Positions 22,062 through 33,054 are shown, numbered from the stretch's first letter. The stretch: 64,000 bases of DNA from Chlorops oryzae (GCA_020466095.1 CM035806.1:134058573-134122572); one strand, 5' to 3'. Numbers and translations: made by a program. The notes: generated from the sequence alone by a model not told the origin.

Positions 22062-23108
22062 TTTCGGCGAGGCACGACCTATGTCGCTTGATTTTTTCTT
22101 ACTCTCTAGCATTTTAAATTTTATGTGTTTGTTGTACCACTACATTTACATGAAGTCTAATTGCGCCTGTAGTGGTGGCCAGCTCTGATCATTACAGGTC
22201 GATTTCACATTTTCATGTCGTTTTGAAAAAGCGGCACTAGTCGATGCGATGCGACTCACTGATCCGTTTATATATGCGTTTTCACACAAATCGTTTTCAC
22301 TGAAATCGGATTGAAGATGCGTATAAACGTGGTATATGTGACAATCTTATAAAAATGACGTTTTGATAAGATTCCTTATTGGAAGAAAATCGTTTTAAGA
22401 AGAAGCCTTTTAATATTAAAAGCAAGACTTATTGATTTAAAAAAGTATATGAATTCCGTAGTTTAAAAAGACAAACCAGTTTTGCACTTTTTTTTTTGCA
22501 CTTACATTGATATATTATATTAAAACTAGCAAGATCAAATCATATCTCGCGATGGCGTAGTTGAAGTGTGCTAGACTTGTAATCTTGGAAGGTCAGAGTT
22601 CGAACCCCGCCGCAGGCCAAAGAATTTGTGGAAAAATGGAGAATAAAACAGGCAAGTAAATTTTAAGGAAAAAATACGGGGAGCAGAAAGTAAGTTGGAC
22701 GCAAACCAATAAAAACAAGTTGCTTCCGTCGGGCCTTCCAAAACGTCGTCACGCACAAGCTCTTTCAAGAAATTCCTATAGAAACTTTTTTTAAAATTTT
22801 TTAAGGATAAAAAGATTGGTAAAATCTTTAATTTCTCAGTTTTTTTAAGTAATGTTAACTTAACTTTTCGTTCAATTTTCCGTTAAAATAAACAATAAGG
22901 TTTTCTCTATGGTTTCAATAAGACAATCTTCATGGACAAAAACCATAGAAAATCTTTCATTTTAATCTTCCTTTTTTCTTCCATTTTATGTGGTATCATT
23001 TTCTCTGTGAAGGTAGATCGCTGTTATCGCCACATCAAAATGCATACATTTGACGTCAATGGTAACAGCTTGCACAGCATTTTCTCTAACACAGTCAATT
23101 ATTTTGAA
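22062..23108. other. no gene; tRNA-like segment and decayed repeat
   Basis: Apart from the tRNA-like segment at 22548-22618, this stretch has an A/T-rich repeat whose right end near 23012 (CACAGAGAAAATG on the minus strand) resembles sequence at 15372 (CACAGAAAAATATGG), suggesting another TIR family. No coding region is recognised. Confidence 0.4.
22548..22618 (+). other. tRNA-Thr-like pseudo-tRNA (SINE-type)
   Basis: GATGGCGTAGTTGAAG (A-box-like), CTTGTAATC (as in tRNA-Thr with anticodon TGT) and GAGTTCGAACCCC (B box) are at tRNA spacing. The T stem pairs badly, so it is a tRNA-derived head of a repeat, not a functional gene. Confidence 0.5.
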
Positions 23109-23342
23109 CTATAAGCTATTTTTGACAAGGATGGCTGCGCCACCATGAGCTCTGTTTGGAGGGTGATCTGCCTTAATGATTTCAAAGCCATTGAGTTTAA
23201 AATATGATCTGCTTGTGAAATGTGTTTCAGATATTAACATTATATCAATGCTTTTCTCTTTTATGAACAGCGATATTTCATTTACATGCTTGGAAAGCCA
23301 ATCAGCATTCCATACTGCAATATTTCGAATTAATTGCATCAT
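23109..23342 (-). pseudogene. non-LTR retrotransposon endonuclease fragment (jockey-like)
   Basis: About 77 codons on the minus strand match the start of an apurinic-type endonuclease domain: IAVWNADWLSKHVNE, then DIMLISETHF (the E that binds metal), and RAHGGAAILVK. In full elements this domain opens ORF2, ahead of reverse transcriptase, and nicks the target. Here the frame hits a stop just after ILVKNSL, and no reverse transcriptase follows before the element at 23599. The piece therefore keeps the 5' part of ORF2, unlike the usual 5'-truncated copies. It lies immediately outside a Tc1-type element in the same orientation. The W-N-A-N-G/W-L start and SETHF motif make the domain call solid; the clade is less certain. 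Confidence 0.8.
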
Positions 23343-23885
23343 TTGGGAACAAGTAACATTATCATATTAAGTAAATTCCAAATGTAACAGTGATTCTAAA
23401 CTTTTAAAGTGACCTAGTAGAGATTTTTTATCAGGTCGAATATAACACAAAACCTAAAAATTTTAAGTAACGGTTAAAAACCCGATTTGACGTACCTTTG
23501 AGCAATTTTTAGGCTACAACTTAAGTAATTATCAAATGAATTTAATTTTCCTTGCCATATATAGAAAGTAGAAAGGTCGGCCTTTCCACTGATGTATACA
23601 GGGTGCGATTGGCATTCGAGGACAAATGGCTTTTCAAATTCAAAGTTGTATATCTTTTAGAAAACATATTATGGGCATTCATTCGAACCCTCGAAGGAGT
23701 GAACTCTGAGAACTTCTTTGCGTTAACTGTCCAAAAACATGGAAGTTTTGACGTCTGTTTAAAAAGTTCAAGGTCTGAATGAATACCCATATTGTATTTT
23801 AATGAAATTTTCACAGCGTATTACTCGACTATTCTCATAGTTAATTATTCAATGTAACCGCCCTCAGCAGAAATAACGGCTTCTA

Positions 23886-25182
23886 ACAGGTTGGCTGATA
23901 AGTCCCCGGTCTAACAAAGAAAAACACATTTTTTTGTCAAAATTCGTTTTTATTATTCAACATAGTTCCCTTCAAGAGCGATACAACGATTATAACGACC
24001 TTCCAATTTTTTGATACCATTTTGGTAGTACTCCTTCGGTTTTGCCTCAAAATAGGCCTCAGTTTCGGCGATCACCTCTTCATTGCAGCCAAATTTTTTC
24101 CCTGCGAGCATCCTTTTGAGGTCTGAGAACAAGAAAAAGTCGCTGGGGGCCAGATCTGGAGAATACGGTGGGTGGGGAAGCAATTCGAAGCCTAATTCAT
24201 GAATTTTTGCCATCGTTCTCAATGACTTGTGGCACGGCGCGTTGTCTTGGTGGAACAACACTTTTTTCTTCTTCATATGGGGCCGTTTTTGCCGCGATTT
24301 CGACCTTCAAACGCTCCAATAACGACATATAATAGTCACTGTTGATGGTTTTTCCCTTCTCAAGATAATCGATAAAAAAGTATTCCATGCCCATCCCAAA
24401 AAACAGAGGCCATTACTCTGCCAGCAGACTTTTGAGTCTTTCCACGCTTCGGAGACGGTTCACCGATCGCTGTCCACTCAGCCGACTGTCGATTGGACTC
24501 AGGAGTGTAGTGATAGAGCCATGTTTCATCCATTGTCACATATCGACGCAAAAACTCGGGTGTATTGCGAGTTAACAGCTGCAAAACACCGCTCAGAATC
24601 ATCAATACGTTGTTGTTTTTTGGTCAAATGTGAGCTCGCGCGGCACCCATTTTGCACAGAGCTTTTTCATATCCAACTATTGATGAATGATATGACCAAC
24701 ACGTTCCTTTGATATCTTTAAGGCCTCTGCTATCTCGATCAACTTCATTTTACGGTCATTCAAAATCATTTTGTGAATTTTTTTGATGTTTTCGTCGGTA
24801 ACCACCTCTTTCGGGCGTCCACTGCGTTCACCGTCCTCCGTGCTCATTTCACCACGCTTGAATTTTGCATACCAATCAATTATTGTTGATTTTCCTGGGG
24901 CAGAGTCCGGAAACTCATTATCAAGCCAAGTTTTTGCTTCCACTGTATTTTTTCCCTTCAGAAAACAGTATTTTATCAAAACACGAAATTCCTTTTTTTC
25001 CATTTTTTTCACAATAACAAAAGTTGCTTCACAAAAGACGCTCTATCTCACAAACTAATTGACTTACAGACGTCAAATTTTGACACGAATCATTTGAAGG
25101 CTGCCACTATACAAAAATAATATGCATTAAATACTAGCGACGCCATCTATGTGTCAGACCGGGGACTTATCAGCCAACCTGT
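23886..25182 (-). mobile_element. Himar1-like mariner, copy 2, nested
   Basis: A 1297-bp element with ends ACAGGTTGGCTGATAAG and their complement, flanked by TA (23884-23885, 25183-25184). It interrupts the host Tc1-type transposase precisely, with host codons resuming on each side. It lies in the same orientation as its host element. Confidence 0.95.
23953..25003 (-). pseudogene. mariner transposase (Himar1-like), frameshifted copy 2
   Basis: Same DD34D transposase as copy 1, here with the normal ATG at 25003 and the full WLDNEF motif. Codon 112 (about 24681) is TAG in place of the Tyr codon of HIIHQYLDM. Compared base by base with copy 1 there are four extra single bases: A5 to A6 near 24620, T3 to T4 near 24583, T5 to T6 near 24374 and A4 to A5 near 24292. 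Each lies in a homopolymer, so the reading moves through all registers. The catalytic motifs TMDETW, HQDNAPCH and SPDLAPSD are all still present in their separate frames, and the C-terminus ends correctly at 23953. Copy 2 keeps TMAKIHELG and LLPHPPYS, whereas copy 1 has TMAT and LLFH, so copy 2 is closer to the known family sequence at those sites. Confidence 0.93.
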
Positions 25183-26235
25183 TATTCTTTGCGAAAAACG
25201 TTAACACGCCCGAATTAAATGGCTCTTGTCCATATGCGTCATTACTTCCCTTATTGCTGCTTGTAAAGAATCGATTGTGTTATGTGGATGTTTATTGGTC
25301 TCCCGTTCAACAACGCCCCATACGTAGTAGTCCTATGGGTCAAGATCTGGAGAGCTAGGTGGTGGTTTGGGGTTACGTGGTCATGCAAATTTTCCGACAT
25401 CCAGTCTGGCGTGGTAGTGGCTTTATGTGATGGAGCAGAGTCCTGTGGCCTCCCACCACGTACGCTATCAACTTCAGGCTTAACATTCGATTCCAAAACA
25501 TCAATATAAGCAGCAGCATTCACCCGAAGGTCTTGAGGAAAGAAATGGGGAGGCATGACATGTCCTTCTCTGCTGATCACTTCCAAAACCATGACAGTTG
25601 CCGGAAATTTTGTGTGCATAACATGGGGCACTTCTGAGAGGTCTGAACATAACCATCTGTCATTGCGGCGGTTAACCTTTTGATCCTGATCTTAATTTTT
25701 TTGTCGTCTGAAAAAAACCATAGCTGGTCTGGAACTTCCGGATGCTTTAATTTGTTCAAAAGTCTTTTTGAGCGGACTAATCAGTTCTCTCGAGTTTGTT
25801 CAGACATAGATTGGCCTCTTCGCATCACGTAGAACTTATACAGGATATCTTCGTGAGCGCTCGACGAACTGTGAACTCAGAAACATTGAGGTCCTTCGAT
25901 ATGGTCTTCATGGACTTTGAAGGCTCTTCGTCAATGATCCCTTGAACTCGCTGCACAAATTCGTCTGTCCTAACACTGCCAGAACGTCTCTCATGTGTTT
26001 TGCGCTTTGCAACACTTTGCACATCCCCATCAGATGCTTGCAATTCCCGACGAACTTTGTGGACAAACGATCGGGCGACTTTCAACAATGTGGCGATCTC
26101 AAGATCACTGTGGTATGCATGAATGGTAACGATTACGGCACATCTTCATTCATTTCCTTCGTAAGCTTATTGTCCTCCATTTCTAACCTAAAATGAAAAA
26201 GAATCTAAAAACTACCGTTCAAAATTGACCAGCAC

Positions 26236-28015
26236 ACATATCGCACTAGTACAACTAAACTGGCATAACTCAAAATTTGTCATTTTTCAGGAAACGCAAA
26301 AAACGTTTTTCAAGCTTTTGGAACACTTTCAAAAGACAAGTGGGGCATTTCACGTCAAGTGTACCCGCTCAAAAAACTTCATAGCTGGGATTTCGATGAA
26401 ACTTGGTGGAAATGTTGCGCTATGAGAGTACATGAATTGTGCAAAAGGAGGAGGGGAAATATTTACCGGGTGCCTAGATACAGGGTGTCAAACTTTCAGG
26501 CCTTTTTGTATTCAAAAAATTCTACGTCTTGCAAATTGGAAAATGAAAAAAATGTAATAATGGATTTTTATAGATTTTTTTCTGCTCTTTCCGAAAAAAA
26601 ATATTACAATCTCCAGAAATTATTATTTATGCAAAAAAAAACTTGTTTTTATTTTTAAAATCAATTTTTCGCTCAATGCGACATTTTTAATTTTTTTTTT
26701 TTAATAATTTTAAACGAAAGCTGAGCTTTTTTTCTATAAGATAAAGTCTTAATTGAAGTGGGATCTCCAAAACTTACGAGTAAACGGAGGTGTTGAACCC
26801 AGCACGACCCTCGCGCCAAGCACGCAGAAGCCGCTATTCAGCTTTATCAACTAGAAAAGTTCAGCAGCCACAGCTTCAGCCGATTTTTATGTTTTAAATT
26901 ATTAAAATTGAAAATCAAAACGAATGGATTCCATCCCATTAATTATCACAAACAAAGTTCCCTCGAAAACAACAAAAATCATTTGTTTTGCTATGAACAT
27001 AACGAAGAGTAAGCTGAAAATATTTTAATGTAAATTGTTGTTGTCCACTATAAATCTCCTCTTTAAAAACAGACATTCCACATTGTTTTTGTTTTTCAAA
27101 AAGAATAAGCAAGAAAAAAAAAAAAAAATCAGTTTAAGTGCAGCTGTCCCTCTGAAGGGCGAAGTAAGGTGAAATTTTGCTTGTCGATGCTGCTTTTCAA
27201 ACGGTAGCCTTAAATAAGATAATTCCATTATTGCAAAATAACCAAATATACTTACATATATGAAGGTCAGGATTTTTTAAATTGTCAATCAAATTTGTAC
27301 AAAATCATTCTTTAATTAGTTGACAAGCAGCGAGATAACGCCCTTAATTTTTTTAATTTTTCAAAGACTTCGTTGCTTATGCGAAATTTTTCAAGTTGTT
27401 CCGCTATTAATTATCAAGAAAATTATCGAAACAAAAAAATCATATATAGTGACACAACTTCAGCAATATCGTTTAAAGCAACTACATCGTTGAAAATTTT
27501 GGATCTATCGATTTCATGTACATGGTTTTTTAATTCCGGACCAAACACATTAAAAGGTTTTTGAATCTACCGCGAAAATTAAAAGAAAAAACGAAATATA
27601 TTTTATCATTAAAAAAAAACTATCTCAGAAAATAAACAATAAATTCATCCAAATGTATTTTGCTAACTTTGATCAGCTAAACCGACACAATTTATATTTC
27701 AACTTCAAATTTCAAAAAAAAAAATCGTCTAAGCTGACACAATTCGAAATGTGTCAATATTGCTTACACTCCGATCAATGCTTTCGCTATGAAATTTGCG
27801 ACACAACTGCAATTGTGTCAGTTTAGCTAAATGCAGCTTAGGGTCATTTTATCATTAAGAGAGGCATAACTGTTTCTTGCTATTTTTTACAACAACAAAC
27901 CTTTACTTTGATAATGCTCACAGGTAGCTCTGTGATCGGCGAACAAGTTTCTTGCATTAATTCAATTTTAAGAAATTTTGAGTTATGCCAGTTTAGTTGT
28001 ACTAGTGCGATATGT
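26236..28015. repeat. perfect 43-bp inverted repeat pair
   Basis: 26236-26278 and 27973-28015 are exact reverse complements (ACATATCGCACTAGTACAAC onward). The right arm is just inside the right TIR of the Tc1-type element, so the left arm is an inverted duplicate of the subterminal region. Confidence 0.9.
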
Positions 28016-28044
28016 TTGTTCTCAAATACCAATCGCACCCTGTA

Positions 28045-28879
28045 TATTGTTGGAAGAAACTTTAAAAATCTCGGTCTTTTTGTCGATCAAAAAAAAAAAA
28101 ATTATGATTTTTTCTCACTTTTTCAACTTTGGCGACGGTTTTAAGAACTTTTTTTATAAAAAAAAATATCTACCAGGTGCGAATTTCTTATAGTAGAACG
28201 TCAATCAACGAGTAAAACGAGAGTTCTTTCTTCAAAAACGGTTTGTAATTAAATAAGTTATTAAACTTTTTGTCAAAACAAAATTTTTGAAAACTACCAA
28301 TTTTTTTTTTTTAATAACCCTGAATTGAAAAAACAAAAACGTTAAAGCAAACATTTTCGATGTTATAAGGAAAATTGCTTTTGCAAGTTTTTGGTTGCCC
28401 TAATGATTAGTTTTTATGCTATAAAAATCTCATATTTTTTCTCACTGGAAATTCATCAAAGGAATTTTGCCCTTAACTGCAAATGAGAACTGCGAGCATC
28501 CGAATGTCTATTTACAAGCACAGTTGTTTCCATTGAAACCCGAAATGCCTTACATGCTTCAGTTTTAGAGACTCAGCAGGAGAGGAACAAACAAAACGAC
28601 AAGGACATTCCGACTGTAAAACGGAACTATGGCAGACTGAGTTTTCCTTTTGCGAAGAATTTCGAGTAATAATTCGATTCCAATTTAATTTGCTTCGCTC
28701 CAAGCGGCGAGGCAAGAGCTCAGTGTGTTGACATGGTTTCAAAAGGCAACGGACAAGAGACAACAGACAATATTGGAGAACGCACATATATCCGTACTCT
28801 AAACAAAATGGACGATCTTTTGTGTATGTCATTTTTTATCTCGAAAATTTTGGTTTTTTCGTACAAAGGGTCTTACCGA
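28045..28879. other. no gene recognised
   Basis: A/T-rich with long A and T runs (28088, 28298). The segment before it (27840-28018) has loose resemblance to 29385-29590 (bases around TTGCATTAATTC and CATGCATTGACCCC), which may mark an old shared repeat. Confidence 0.4.
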
Positions 28880-29000
28880 TTAAGGAAAGTACTACCATAA
28901 AACACAGTAGAAACCGATTTTTAGATTCCTATTGCGCAGTGTCCTTGAAATATCCTTTTAGTAGGCCATTTTTCAAAATTTCGTATCTCAAAAATTTATT
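28880..29000. repeat. repeat arm, inverted partner at 33055-33185
   Basis: ACAGTAGAAACCGATTTTTAG and CAGTGTCCTTGAAATATCC recur as reverse complements at 33055-33185 (with CACTGTAGAAACCGATTTTA). The pair encloses the SINE, DINE-1-type and hAT elements between them and may be ends of an outer element about 4.3 kb long. Confidence 0.5.
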
Positions 29001-29012
29001 TAGACATATGTA

Positions 29013-29219
29013 TGTACATAGATTAGGTTAGGTTAGGTTAGGACAATGAAGATTGACACAATTGGGCCTGATGGGCCCCTTGTGATACCACGAAAAATTG
29101 TGTACCAAAGAGAAAAACAGTAAAACTAAAACCACATCCACGACCTAAGATGGGAGTCGAACCCAGGGTCTCTCACTTCGTAAATTGGAATCTCAGCCAA
29201 CCACGCCACAGACAAATTA
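29013..29219 (-). mobile_element. tRNA-derived SINE with a TTAGG-type tail
   Basis: On the minus strand it starts near 29216 with GTGGCGTGGTTGGCTGAGA (A box), then GGGTTCGACTCCC (B box) at tRNA distance, an unrelated body, and a tail of four CCTAA units (TTAGG at 29023-29042 on the plus strand). AGACATATGTA is repeated at 29002-29012 and 29220-29230, an 11-bp duplication typical of LINE-mobilised elements. The TTAGG array is the SINE tail here, not a telomere. Confidence 0.72.
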
Positions 29220-29703
29220 AGACATATGTAAATATGAAATGATTGTTAAAATACCCAGGAATCTAAAAATAATTTATTTTAAATCTTACACTGAGAAAAA
29301 TTTTTCACGAAAAAGAAAACAAAAAATAAAAATTTTTGTTGTTGTGTGTATTCCAGTTTTTGTAAAAATTTCTGGTTCTTTCAGAAAATCCAATTTAACC
29401 GAATGATGTCTATGTGCATTTGTATCAAGAAGAGAGATACAACTGTTTTTTGCGCTGATTTGCAATAACAAATAGGCAACAACGATTGTGCGATTAGGTA
29501 GACAAGTGACCTGCGAACACATTTCATGCATTGACCCCAATTTGAAAAATTTTTAGTTGTGACGCTATTGAAGAACATGTGCGATATATACATACTCTTA
29601 ACTGGATATTACTGGATATTAGCACTGAGATCAGTTTTGTATGTGCACTCACTTTTTATGCCAATATCTCAAAATAATACTTTGCGGTTATGATTGAATT
29701 TTT

Positions 29704-30567
29704 TTATACCCGACACACTCTGTGTCGAGGGTATATTGCGTTTGTGTGGTTGTGTGTAACACCCAGAACTAGTCGAGATAGACCATACAAAATATATATA
29801 GAAATGATCAGTGTCACCAGGAGATTCGATTTAGACATGTCCGTCCGTCTGTCCGTCTGTCCGTCTGTTTGTATACAGTTATCTTATCGAAGAAATTGAG
29901 CTATCTTGACAAAATTTGGTATGCGTGCTCACGGGGACATGAGTAAGAACAAGTTCGAGAATGGACCCGATCGGACCATTTTTAGGGGTACCTCCAGTAC
30001 TAGGGTCTGTTATGAAAATCACAAAAAACTGCTCTAAAACCGATGTTTTTCAAGATATTTTGATGAAATTTGATATTTGATCATATTTAAAGGCCAGTAA
30101 TATTATTTCCGAAAATTGGAAAATTGGGCGTGGCAGAAGGGCGGTTTTCGAAAATTGTCTCCTACACCCGAAATTCAAATGGGACTTGAACGAAATTTGG
30201 CACTTATGCTTCCTTTGTAGCCTTAAACATCCTTCCAAAAAATTTTCTTGATCGGTCCATTTTTAAGGGTACCTCCAGTACTAGGGTCGTCACAAAAATC
30301 CCAAAACTGCCTTAAAATCGGACTTTTTCGCAATATTTTAATGAAACTTAGAATTTGAGCGTATATTTAAGCCCCCGATTAGAATTCCAAAAAATTGGAA
30401 AAGTGGGCGTGGCAAAAGGGCGGTTTTCATAAAAAAATCTATCAAAGGTCGATATATGGGGACTCTAATGGCCTTAAACACCTCTGGATATTAAATGTTA
30501 TTTGAACATGTGTGTCTGTGTCGGGTATTCTATTGTCAGGCTCGCCTGACTATAACACCCTTACTTG
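29704..30567 (+). mobile_element. DINE-1-type helentron-like element, copy 1
   Basis: Starts TATACCCGACACACTCTGTG and has the diagnostic (GTCY)n tract near 29840-29870 after GATTTAGACATGTCC. A 280-bp unit is tandemly repeated inside (GATCGGACCATTTTTA at 29969 and GATCGGTCCATTTTTA at 30251, each with GGGCGTGGCA). It ends with TGTCGGGTAT (inverse of the start), a GTCAGGC/GCCTGAC hairpin at 30535-30550 and ACTTG before a T run. Asymmetric inverted ends, the GTCY tract, 3' hairpin and T-rich target define the DINE-1/HINE group. It is non-coding and depends on helentron enzymes. Confidence 0.82.
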
Positions 30568-30603
30568 TTTTTTTTAAAGTTAAATGTAACACTTGGATTT
30601 ATT

Positions 30604-31261
30604 TTATACCCAGCGTAAGCGGGGTATATTAGTTTTGTGCGAATCTTGTAACAGGGAGAATTAAGCTCCGGAGATATAGACAAATATATATAAAAATGAT
30701 CAGGATCAAAAAATGAATCGATTTAGACATGTCCGTCCGTCCGTCTGTCCGTCTGTCCGTCCGTCCGTGGTCGGATCTCCTCCGAAACGGCTGAACCAAT
30801 GAAGTCGAAATTTGGCACACATGTATATCGGTGTCCGAGTATGATCCTAAGTAAAAATGGAAGACACCCGCCGACTGCCACGCCCACAAATGAATTTATT
30901 GTGTTTTCAGTAAAATGCTTGTAACTTGCGAAACACTCAACACATTCCATTGATATTAGGTGTACTGGTAAACTACGAAAAAGGACTTATCCTGGAATAA
31001 AATGAACGCCGTCATCCTCGAGCCACGCCGACAAATAAGCCCACAAATAAGGGCTTATCGTAACATGTGAAGTAAAAGGCGTAGAAGCTTCAAATTCGCA
31101 ACATAGGTTGACCAAGGCGAATGAAAAGTGTAGGGAAATAATTTATGTGGCCCGCCCACTGCCAACGCCCACAAATAGAGAAGCAAAACATAGTGCGCTC
31201 ATAATGTCGGGACGCTGGGTATTTCAAAGTCGGGCTTGACCGGCTTTAGCTTTCTTATTTG
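30604..31261 (+). mobile_element. DINE-1-type element, second subfamily
   Basis: Starts TATACCCAGCGTAAGC, has ATGATCAGGATC, GATTTAGACATGTCC and a (GTCY)n tract at 30729-30770, CGCCCAC motifs, then GACGCTGGGTAT (inverse of the start) and a AAGTCGG/CCGGCTT hairpin before TTCTTATTTG. The overall plan equals copy 1 but sequence differs, so it is a separate subfamily. A fragment of it ends the window at 63936-64000. Confidence 0.8.
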
Positions 31262-31458
31262 TTTGAAATAGCCGTTGTGGTAAATTTTTTCAGTGTAAGA
31301 TTAAAACAAATCTTTTTAGATTCCTTGTTTAATTAACTATCATCACTCGCCATTTGATTCAACTTTATCAGCCCGATTCCGAATATACCCGGGGAATGAA
31401 ATCCTGAGGAATTTAATTTTCTCGAGACTAAAATTCTCCTTTTTCAAATAGATAGGGA

Positions 31459-32900
31459 CAGTGCCGTAGCAGCCATAGGGGAAAGAGGGGGCTTTGACCT
31501 CCCACGCATTTTTGTTTTTGCCTATGAAAAAAATTCAAAAAGGAGAAAAATTAAATGACAATCGAAAAAACAATCGAAATTTTAACCATTTTTTGGGGAT
31601 AAGGCAAAAAGGGGAAAATGTGAATTTTTAAAACTATAGGGGTATTCACAAAGGCGTGTTAAAGACGTTGGAAAGTCGGAAATTGGTTAAACTTAGAGAG
31701 AGTTTTGATCTTAATCACTTTTATTTAACCTTCTTTATCCGAAAATGTAAAAAAAAGTACAAAAAAGTGTTCAAAAGTATTCAGTTGAGACATTTTATAA
31801 ATTGTCCTTTTTTTTGCCATATTAGGAACCCCATGTCTTAATAAGGCCCAATTCTGATTGCTCTCAAAAACGTGCGAACAATTAAAGAAAAAGATAAAAT
31901 TTTTATCTGATTTCATTGTAAATATTTTTTGAGATCAAAAATAAAATAAATACTCTGCACAGCTCTTCTTATATAAAATAATATTATTAAAACTCAACGT
32001 TGTATATTCAAGTGCAGGTGCAATGCATTATCGATAATAATTTTGTTAACTTGCTGCCCATTGCAGTGAAAGGCCTTCTTTCTCATTGTTTTTAACTGCT
32101 TGGTATATTAAGGTCCATTTAGGGCCTCCAAAAAAAAAATTTTTTTAAGAACCAGTTGCAAGGTGACTATTGTATGCCTTATTAAAACCACTCAATATAA
32201 CTTTACGTTTTATTCGGAATACAGCAATGCCAGGGGTTTTTTCCATCCTTTTTAATTTGAATAAAGTCCGACTTTTGGTATGGGCATCAAGACTTTACAA
32301 AATTATCAACAACTTTTAGAAAAACATTGTTCTGCTTCTCACGCAAAATTAGATCAAGCACGTTGTTTTCACTTCTGTAGACTTTGTTGGAAGATTACTA
32401 TTCAATCAGCTACACAATCGACGCAATTTTGTTTGCTTTGTGAAGTAAATATAAACGCTTTAGACCATGCCAAAAGTCATTATGCTGAGAGTGCTATAAA
32501 TATGTTTTCTGAAAATCGGGCCTTATACAGGCGTTTGTTTTATTTGGCTCAACCACCTTATAGCCATACTTGTTTTAAAAAAAGGGATTTTTCGAGGAGA
32601 GTAGGAAAAATGTAAGCTATAAAAGAGAAAAATCGTGCGTGTGGCAGCACTTTTTGAATTGAACTGTTGAACTGTTGACTTGCCTACCCGGCTTATATCG
32701 TCTCATGTATAATAGCTCTAAGAAGAACAGCTGATTATTTCGAACACGCTTTAAAAAAGTATTCAGTCGATACGATTCCTTAAGGTCCGTTAAACGCTTG
32801 CATTGAAAGCGTGCATGTAATATGGTTTTAATTAAAATAGAAGTTAAAATTGAAAAAATTATTTTTACCCCCCACGCAAAACAGAATTGCTACGGCACTG
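31459..32900. mobile_element. 1.4-kb hAT-type element, TSD GATAGGGA
   Basis: Ends CAGTGCCGTAGCA are exact inverted copies, and GATAGGGA is duplicated at 31451-31458 and 32901-32908, the 8-bp hAT signature. No hAT transposase motif was found. An unrecognised 111-codon frame lies at 32280-32615. Confidence 0.87.
32280..32615 (+). CDS. unrecognised 111-codon frame inside a hAT element
   Basis: I do not recognise this frame. It is ATG-initiated, with paired cysteines in HFCRLCWK and FCLLCEV and a hydrophilic C-terminus. It lies between hAT ends at 31459-32900 and could be captured host sequence, a remnant of an element protein, or chance. No splice signals or homologous copy in the window support it. 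Confidence 0.2.
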   Translation: MGIKTLQNYQQLLEKHCSASHAKLDQARCFHFCRLCWKITIQSATQSTQFCLLCEVNINALDHAKSHYAESAINMFSENRALYRRLFYLAQPPYSHTCFKKRDFSRRVGKM

Positions 32901-33054
32901 GATAGGGAAAGCAAAATCATGGGTATGGGTCAGTTATTCTCCATTCCCCATCAAATTTGTTCGCCCAAAGGCCCAAAAAAGAAGGTTACTCTCAAGAAAT
33001 GTAAATTGCCCGAGAATTTGTTCCCCGGGAATATTCAGAATAGGGCTGTATGTC

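Larger units (their letters stand above)
23846..26180 (-). pseudogene. Tc1/mariner-type transposase, broken and interrupted
   Basis: Pieces read on the minus strand in order: start near 26180 (MEDNKLTKEMNED), HTH region KVARSFVHKVRREL with SKDLNVSEFTVRRALTK (about 26088-25830), first catalytic Asp in QLWFFSDDKK (about 25720), GHVMPPHFF and YIDVLESNVKP, second Asp in QDSAPSHKA, third in SPDLDP followed by a stop then DYYVWGVVE, and TNKHPHNT. The coding sequence then stops at the Himar1-like insertion and resumes after it as EAVISAEGGYIE with a stop at 23846, so the insertion hit the C-terminal region. Spacing of the last two Asp is near 37, which suggests a maT-like (DD37D) family rather than a DD34D mariner. 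There are several frameshifts and stops, so it is inactive. Confidence 0.82.
23599..28042 (-). mobile_element. Tc1/mariner-superfamily element split by a mariner
   Basis: Ends CAGGGTGCGATTGG and CCAATCGCACCCTG are perfect inverted copies flanked by TA (23597-23598, 28043-28044). Without the nested Himar1-like copy (23886-25182) it is about 3.1 kb. Transposase runs on the minus strand from about 26180 to 23846. The 1.86 kb upstream of the transposase is unusually long and holds a perfect 43-bp inverted repeat (26236-26278 against 27973-28015), so the region has probably been extended by duplication. Confidence 0.82.
29290..31298. mobile_element. TA-flanked TIR element containing two DINE-1-type insertions
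   Basis: CACTGAGAAAAATTTTTC near 29290 and AAATTTTTTCAGTG near 31285-31298 are inverted and flanked by TA. The CACTGAGAAAAA end is like the CACCGAGAG end of the tRNA-module elements. Most of the interior is the two elements at 29704 and 30604. Confidence 0.6.
31369..33048. mobile_element. TIR element interrupted by a hAT
   Basis: CAGCCCGATTCCGAATATAC near 31369 pairs with GAATATTCAGAATAGGGCTG ending 33048, and the CCCGGGGAA motif is inverted inward. Without the nested hAT it is about 230 bp. A clean target duplication was not found. Confidence 0.55.

Noticed and set aside
22548..22618. Functional tRNA-Thr gene
   Set aside because: The anticodon region and B box look right but the T stem and acceptor do not pair, so it is a repeat-borne pseudo-tRNA.
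29023..29042. Four TTAGG units as a telomeric or interstitial telomere repeat
   Set aside because: It sits at the tail of a tRNA-derived SINE with flanking duplication, and flies lack TTAGG telomeres.
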